A stretch of DNA of 21,232 bases from contig NWUY0300040404.1 in assembly GCA_004151065.3 (NCBI GenBank), forward strand, positions 39,558 to 60,789, given 5' to 3'. Shown here one piece after another: positions 17,817 to 21,232 of this stretch. The stretch is from Larix sibirica (taxonomy: Eukaryota > Streptophyta > Pinopsida > Pinales > Pinaceae). Within the stretch, counting starts at the first letter, position 1; each line of letters opens with the position of its first letter. A program made the position numbers and the translations under genes. Below the pieces are notes generated by a model, which was not told the origin of the DNA, did not search any database, and saw only the letters and a list, made by a program, of their open reading frames with translations.

Positions 17817-17855
17817 TCTCTCCAACAAACAAAACCTTTCTTCGTCCCGAAGAAA
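17817..17855 (-). other. Pre-LTR region: purine run and perfect hairpin
   Basis: On the minus strand TTTCTTCG (17855-17848), loop GGA, CGAAGAAA (17844-17837) form an 8-bp perfect stem. A short purine run GGAGAGA (17823-17817), the candidate polypurine tract that primes plus-strand DNA, then abuts the LTR. The hairpin may be a conserved 3' element or chance. Confidence 0.55.
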
Positions 17856-17931
17856 TAGGGACATGCTAACTAAACTGGAGTAAACTGAAAGAATTGAACA
17901 CAACTGAGTAATGAGAATAATTTTGTCGTTA

Positions 17932-18474
17932 CTACTGAGACTGGCTGTTGCTTGTAGCCAATTGTTGTTGGACACGGGTTTCGACAATGGCTTCTGCGGA
18001 TATTGACAGGTGATGTTGAAAATATTCCCATTCATGGAGTGCATTCTGAATATCGATAGTAAGGGTGGTAAGGCTGGAAAGGTTATCCATTTTGTCGTGA
18101 ATCGGTCGATCTCGAATATTGATCATGTCTTTCCCTAATACGAGTGTTTCGTTTTCGGCAGTGGGGAGCAGGCGCTGAAGCTGTGGTCTGATCTTGTCAA
18201 GCTTACTCAAGCTTGTGTGATCCATTGATCTTCTTTCTTCTCCAATTTTGCTAACTTCATATGCTCCATACTAATTTGGTCATCAAGGATTTGTGTGAAA
18301 GCTTCATCAGCAGTCTGTCGTTGCTATTGGAGGTTGTTAATAAGATCACGGGTTCTCTGCATTTCAACAAACACATTGCCATAATGTGTATATCAGTTAC
18401 GAAATACTTTTGTGGTCATACCAGCTTATGTGGAATATTGTGCTAACAGACTATGTGCTTCTATGAAGGTCGTA
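17932..18474 (-). pseudogene. LTR-D accessory coding region, C-terminal coiled-coil part
   Basis: Not recognised as a named family. On the minus strand, from 18474 downward, readable pieces are FVEMQRTRDLINNLQ, then QTADEAFTQILDDQISMEHM and a Lys/Glu-rich helix, and the open frame 18225-17932 (MDHTSLSKLDKIRPQLQRLL ... HEWEYFQHHLSISAEAIVET, ending RVQQQLATSNSQSQ). The composition is that of long amphipathic helices. It ends about 115 bases before the LTR, so this is the last coding region of the element, the place where env-like or accessory ORFs lie in some plant LTR elements. Frames change several times between 18474 and 18225. Confidence 0.5.
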
Positions 18475-19504
18475 TACTGGTTTGTCATGATGATAGAGGT
18501 TTCTTCTGCTTGATCCTGTCATTCCTTAGTCAACTGCTTTTGGAGAATCGACACGACATTTTCAAATAAGGCATATGCTTTGTATGGCGGGTTTTCGGTG
18601 GTGGTTCTCGACGAGAGTGGTATTGATTGTGGTACTATTTGTTGGACTAAGTTTTCACACTTAGCCAGAAATGAAGATTGCTCTGCTTGAAGTGTTCCAA
18701 TGCATTCTTTGTCTTCACTTATTCTTATCCTGCGCTATCGGTCGATAGCGTCGGTAAGTAGATCTAGTTCTTCTTCTTTGTCTTGTCGGGGGTCAAAAGT
18801 GGCAATAGGACCCAGTTGATCTATATGGATAATGAGTAAAGGTTGCTGCTGTAGGTGTTGCAGATGCTGCTATTGTTTCTGTTGTTTTTTTCTTTCTTCT
18901 TCTTTTCTCTTCTTTGCTTTTTCTTTTTCCTTTTTGACTCTTTTTCCTTTGTCTTTTGAGGTTTTGTCTGCTTTTCTGCGGTTTTTTCTTTTCCATCCAC
19001 CTCTTTATCTCGTGTAGAGGGAAGTGGTATTTCGGGTGCGTCGACTGGAGTTGGGAATTCGACTGTAGTTGGTTCAGTCGGTGGTGGGGAAGTAGTCGGT
19101 AGAGTGGAAGTGGTCGGCAGTGAAGTTGGTAGGTCGACTATGGCGAGTTCTGGCGGTGGGGACGAAGGTAGATCATAACTGCCGGTCGAGGTCGGATTTT
19201 CCTACGACGAAGGTAATTCTTGGTTACTTATCGCGGCAGTTTCAACATGCAGTTGGGGAGTTTCAAAATTGTCCAGTGGTATCCAACTGGTCGACGGCTT
19301 CCTGAACTAAGGGGGTTGGTGATGGAAGTGTAGTGGGTTGGTCGACTGGTAAGGGTGTAAAGGTGGATGTTTGTTGCGATTCAATCTCACTTGTAGGGTC
19401 GGGGTTTTTCTCTATGATGGTTTCGATATATCCGATGATGGTTGGAATGGAGGTTGATGGCGGGGGAATTTGTTCAACTATATGGACATCTAATGGAGGT
19501 AAGT
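18475..19504 (-). repeat. Tandem duplication in LTR-D, copy A (1030 bp)
   Basis: Begins at TACTGGTTTGTCATGATGAT and ends at AATGGAGGTAAGT; both boundary sequences recur in copy B. On the minus strand it codes, from high to low coordinates, for a Pro/Thr-rich stretch, a Lys/Arg-rich block (KKKPQKSRQNLKRQRKKSQK within 18996-18793) and a coiled coil (LQAEQSSFLAKCENLVQQIV). It is broken by stops. Compared with B it lacks about 58 bases, mostly in the region just before the Pro-rich part. Confidence 0.9.
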
Positions 19505-19505
19505 N
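19505..19505. other. Ambiguous base N at the duplication junction
   Basis: The only non-ACGT base in the window. It falls exactly between the last base of copy A and the first of copy B, which suggests an assembly join. Confidence 0.97.
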
Positions 19506-20593
19506 TACTGGTTTGTCATGATGATAGATGTTTCTTCATCTTGATCATGTCATTCCTTGGCCAACTATTCTTGTAGGGCGGACATGACACTTTCAAATAA
19601 TGCATATGCTTTGTCGAGAGGGTTTTCAATGTCGGTCCTCGACGGGATAGGTACAACTTGTTGGACTAAGTTTTCACACTTAGCCAAAAATGAAGATTGC
19701 TCTGCATGTAGTTTTTCAATGCGCTCTTTGTCTTCATTTCTTCTTTTCCTACGCTCTCGGTCGATAGCGTCTGTAAGTAGATCTAGTTCTTCTTCTTTTG
19801 CTTTTTGGGGGTCAAAAGTGGCAACAGGATCCAGCTAATCTAGATGGACAGTGAGTAAATGTTGTTGTTGAAGATGTTGCAGATGTTGTTGTTATTTATG
19901 TTGTTCTTTTTCTTTCCTCTTCTTTTCTCTCCTTTGCTTTTTATTTTTCCTTTCCGACTCTTTTTCCTTTGTCTTTTGAGGTTCTGTCTGCTTTTCTGCG
20001 GTTTTTTCTTTGTTGACCAACTCTTTATCTCATGCCGAGTGTGTTTCTTCATTTTGTTGCTCCGCTAGGGTTGCAGGAGTTAAGTCGACAGTAGGAGGAG
20101 ATGGTATCTCAAGTGGGGCAAACTGGAGTTGGGGAGTCGACTGTAGTTGGTCCAATCGGTGGTGGGGAAGTAGTCGGTAGCGGGGAAGCGGTTGGCGGTG
20201 AAGTTGGTAAGTCGGTTGTGCCGGGTTCTGTCGGTGGAGAGGGGGGTATATCATAACTGTCAGTCGAGGTCGGGTTTTCATGTGACGAAGGTAATTCTTG
20301 GTTACTTTTCGTGGCAGGTTCAGCAGGCGGTTCGGGAGTTTCAAAATTGTCTAGTGGTATCTCGATGGCATCCAACTGGTTGACGACTTCCTAAACTGAG
20401 GGGGTTGGTGATGGAAGTGTAGTGGGTTGGTCGACTGGTAAGGGTGTAAAGGTGGATGTTTGTTGCGATTCAATCTCACTTGTAGGGTCGGGGTTTTTCT
20501 CTATGATGGTTTCGATATATCCGATGATGGTTGGAATGGAGGTTGATGGCGGGGGAATTTGTTCAACTATATGGACATCTAATGGAGGTAAGT
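19506..20593 (-). repeat. Tandem duplication in LTR-D, copy B (1088 bp)
   Basis: Same order as copy A: Pro/Thr-rich frames (20609-20391, with DVHIVEQIPPPSTSIPTIIG, and 20375-20109, with PPSPPTEPGTTDLPTSPPTA), a Lys/Arg block with the same KKPQKSRQNLKRQRKKS core (20052-19840) and a coiled coil (LHAEQSSFLAKCENLVQQVV; DKAYALFESVMSALQE). The last 194 bases (20400-20593) are identical to copy A (19311-19504), while the rest differs every few bases. Both copies have stops and frame changes. The frame keeps the same kind of protein over the copies, so the unit is a coding duplication. Confidence 0.9.
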
Positions 20594-21232
20594 TGGAGTC
20601 GGCTACCACTGGTTTCTTTATGATAAGTCGTTTCCAATCGGGGAGAATTGTCGGTAGCTAGTCAATGAATTCTTTATGGTTTTTTTTTTTCTTTTGAGGG
20701 GAGCAGGGAGTTGCTGTACAAAACTGGGGCTAAAAACCGAAGCAGTAGTGAGTGGTGGGGTGAAAGTAGTCGAAGCAACTGGTCCGTCTTCTTCCATAAT
20801 AGCAGTTGGGGAGGGTGGTGGTGGACTGTTAGTGAGGTCGACATGTGGTCTGTCTGCAAATTTAACTTTCTTGCTCGGTGGTGCCTTTACCTGTTGCTGA
20901 TTTTCTTCTGTAAGGATTTTTCCTAGCTACTCGTCTACATATATTTTGCTTTTGGCATCATCTTCCAATATTTGTGATGCGCAGTCGAAAAGTTCAGAGT
21001 TATCGTCTTCTGTCGGTTCCTGGAGTATAAGATTTCGCTTCTGTTTCCCTTGTGTTGTGTTCTTTTGGTTCTATCGTGACCTGAATATCTCATCGACTAC
21101 TCGACATATGTTTTATTTTGTGAGGGCATATTCCGGGGGTGGAGTATCCGACTGAGTATTATCATCCGACTGGTTGGATGCATTCAATTTCTCACGACAA
21201 GGAGTCATCGCAATCCCTAAAGGATTGATGTC
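20594..21232 (-). pseudogene. LTR-D accessory coding region, upstream part, runs off the window
   Basis: The minus strand opens at the right edge with NPLGIAMTPCREKLNASNQS, DNTQSDTPPPEYALTK and, after stops and shifts, QEPTEDDNSELFDCASQILE, KAPPSKKVKFADRPHVDLTN, a Pro/Ser run PPPPSPTAIMEEDGPVAS, FTPPLTTASVFSPSFVQQL and KRKKKTIKNS. Acidic, Pro-rich and Lys-rich short blocks alternate. The family is not recognised. It reads into copy B of the duplication. The start lies outside the window. The poly-A run near 20690 (minus) is a probable frameshift site. Confidence 0.5.

Larger units (their letters stand above)
17483..21232 (-). mobile_element. LTR-D: LTR retrotransposon, 3' LTR and internal region, inserted in LINE-C
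   Basis: An element on the minus strand with its 3' LTR at the left and its interior running off the window. LINE-C coding sequence stops exactly at the proposed LTR end. The visible 3.4 kb of interior codes only for decayed low-complexity and coiled-coil protein; no gag, protease, RT or integrase motif is visible, so the superfamily cannot be assigned. It may be an autonomous element with a 3' accessory or env-like region, or a non-autonomous derivative. A tandem duplication of just over 1 kb enlarges it. Confidence 0.7.

Noticed and set aside
18885-18965. Pyrimidine-rich tract (and its counterpart at 19905-19985) as a microsatellite
   Set aside because: Irregular TTC/TTT composition is explained by Lys/Glu/Arg codons on the minus strand; no regular unit.
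18832-19017. Cys-rich plus-strand frame, possible small secreted peptide
   Set aside because: It is the reverse reading of the Lys/Arg-rich coding block of LTR-D, where minus AAG/AGA and GCA codons give plus CTT/TCT/TGC.
18475-20593. Tandem satellite or CRISPR-like array
   Set aside because: Only two long coding copies, no short repeat-spacer periodicity, and a plant retroelement context.
20109-20609. Pro/Thr-rich frames as a host cell-wall (hydroxyproline-rich) protein gene
   Set aside because: No signal peptide, several stops, position inside an LTR element, and duplicated together with Lys-rich and coiled-coil parts.
1-21232. tRNA, rRNA or other structured RNA genes
   Set aside because: I found no tRNA-like arms with A/B box sequence or rRNA-like stretch by eye; a tRNAscan-SE or Infernal run would be the proper test.

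Overview
The window is repeat-dense nuclear DNA of a seed plant. Plant origin is inferred from L1-type LINE retrotransposons that carry an RNase H domain after the reverse transcriptase and zf-RVT knuckle, a DUF4283-like plus CCHC ORF1, and AAACCCTA (plant telobox) sequence in a LINE leader. The species cannot be told. I see no convincing intact host gene, no rRNA or tRNA gene and no CRISPR array. Nearly everything readable is decayed retrotransposon, so coding entries are pseudogenes with stops and frameshifts.

Layout: (1) LINE-B, minus strand, is the outer element on the left. Its 3' end lies at about 115-257 and its body at 6781 to about 12700. It has been split by (2) LINE-A, plus strand, 273-6765, which sits in LINE-B's 3' UTR and is flanked by a perfect 15-bp target-site duplication (258-272 and 6766-6780). 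LINE-A is structurally complete: leader, ORF1, ORF2 (endonuclease, RT, zf-RVT, RNase H), a further short coiled-coil frame, a 3' UTR and an A-tail. (3) About 0.7 kb of unassigned sequence follows (12713-13401). (4) LINE-C, minus strand, begins with its A-tail at about 13402 and runs through a post-RNase H frame, RNase H, zf-RVT and RT. It stops in mid-RT at about 17482. (5) There an LTR retrotransposon (LTR-D, minus strand) has inserted. Its 3' LTR is about 17483-17816, and its internal region fills the rest of the window and leaves it at the right edge. The 5' half of LINE-C (endonuclease, ORF1) is therefore expected beyond 21232.

LTR-D shows no gag or pol here, only a long decayed accessory coding region: proline/threonine-rich, lysine/arginine-rich and coiled-coil segments. 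It contains a roughly 1.05-kb tandem duplication (18475-19504 and 19506-20593) whose copies are divergent except for a final 194 bp that are identical, with the window's only N exactly at the junction.

Most worth a second look: a third reading frame downstream of RNase H in two of the three LINEs (6213-6516 in LINE-A; 13719-14371 in LINE-C); the TAATG ORF1-stop/ORF2-start overlap in LINE-A; and the N-marked tandem duplication in LTR-D. The names LINE-A/B/C and LTR-D are labels used only here.
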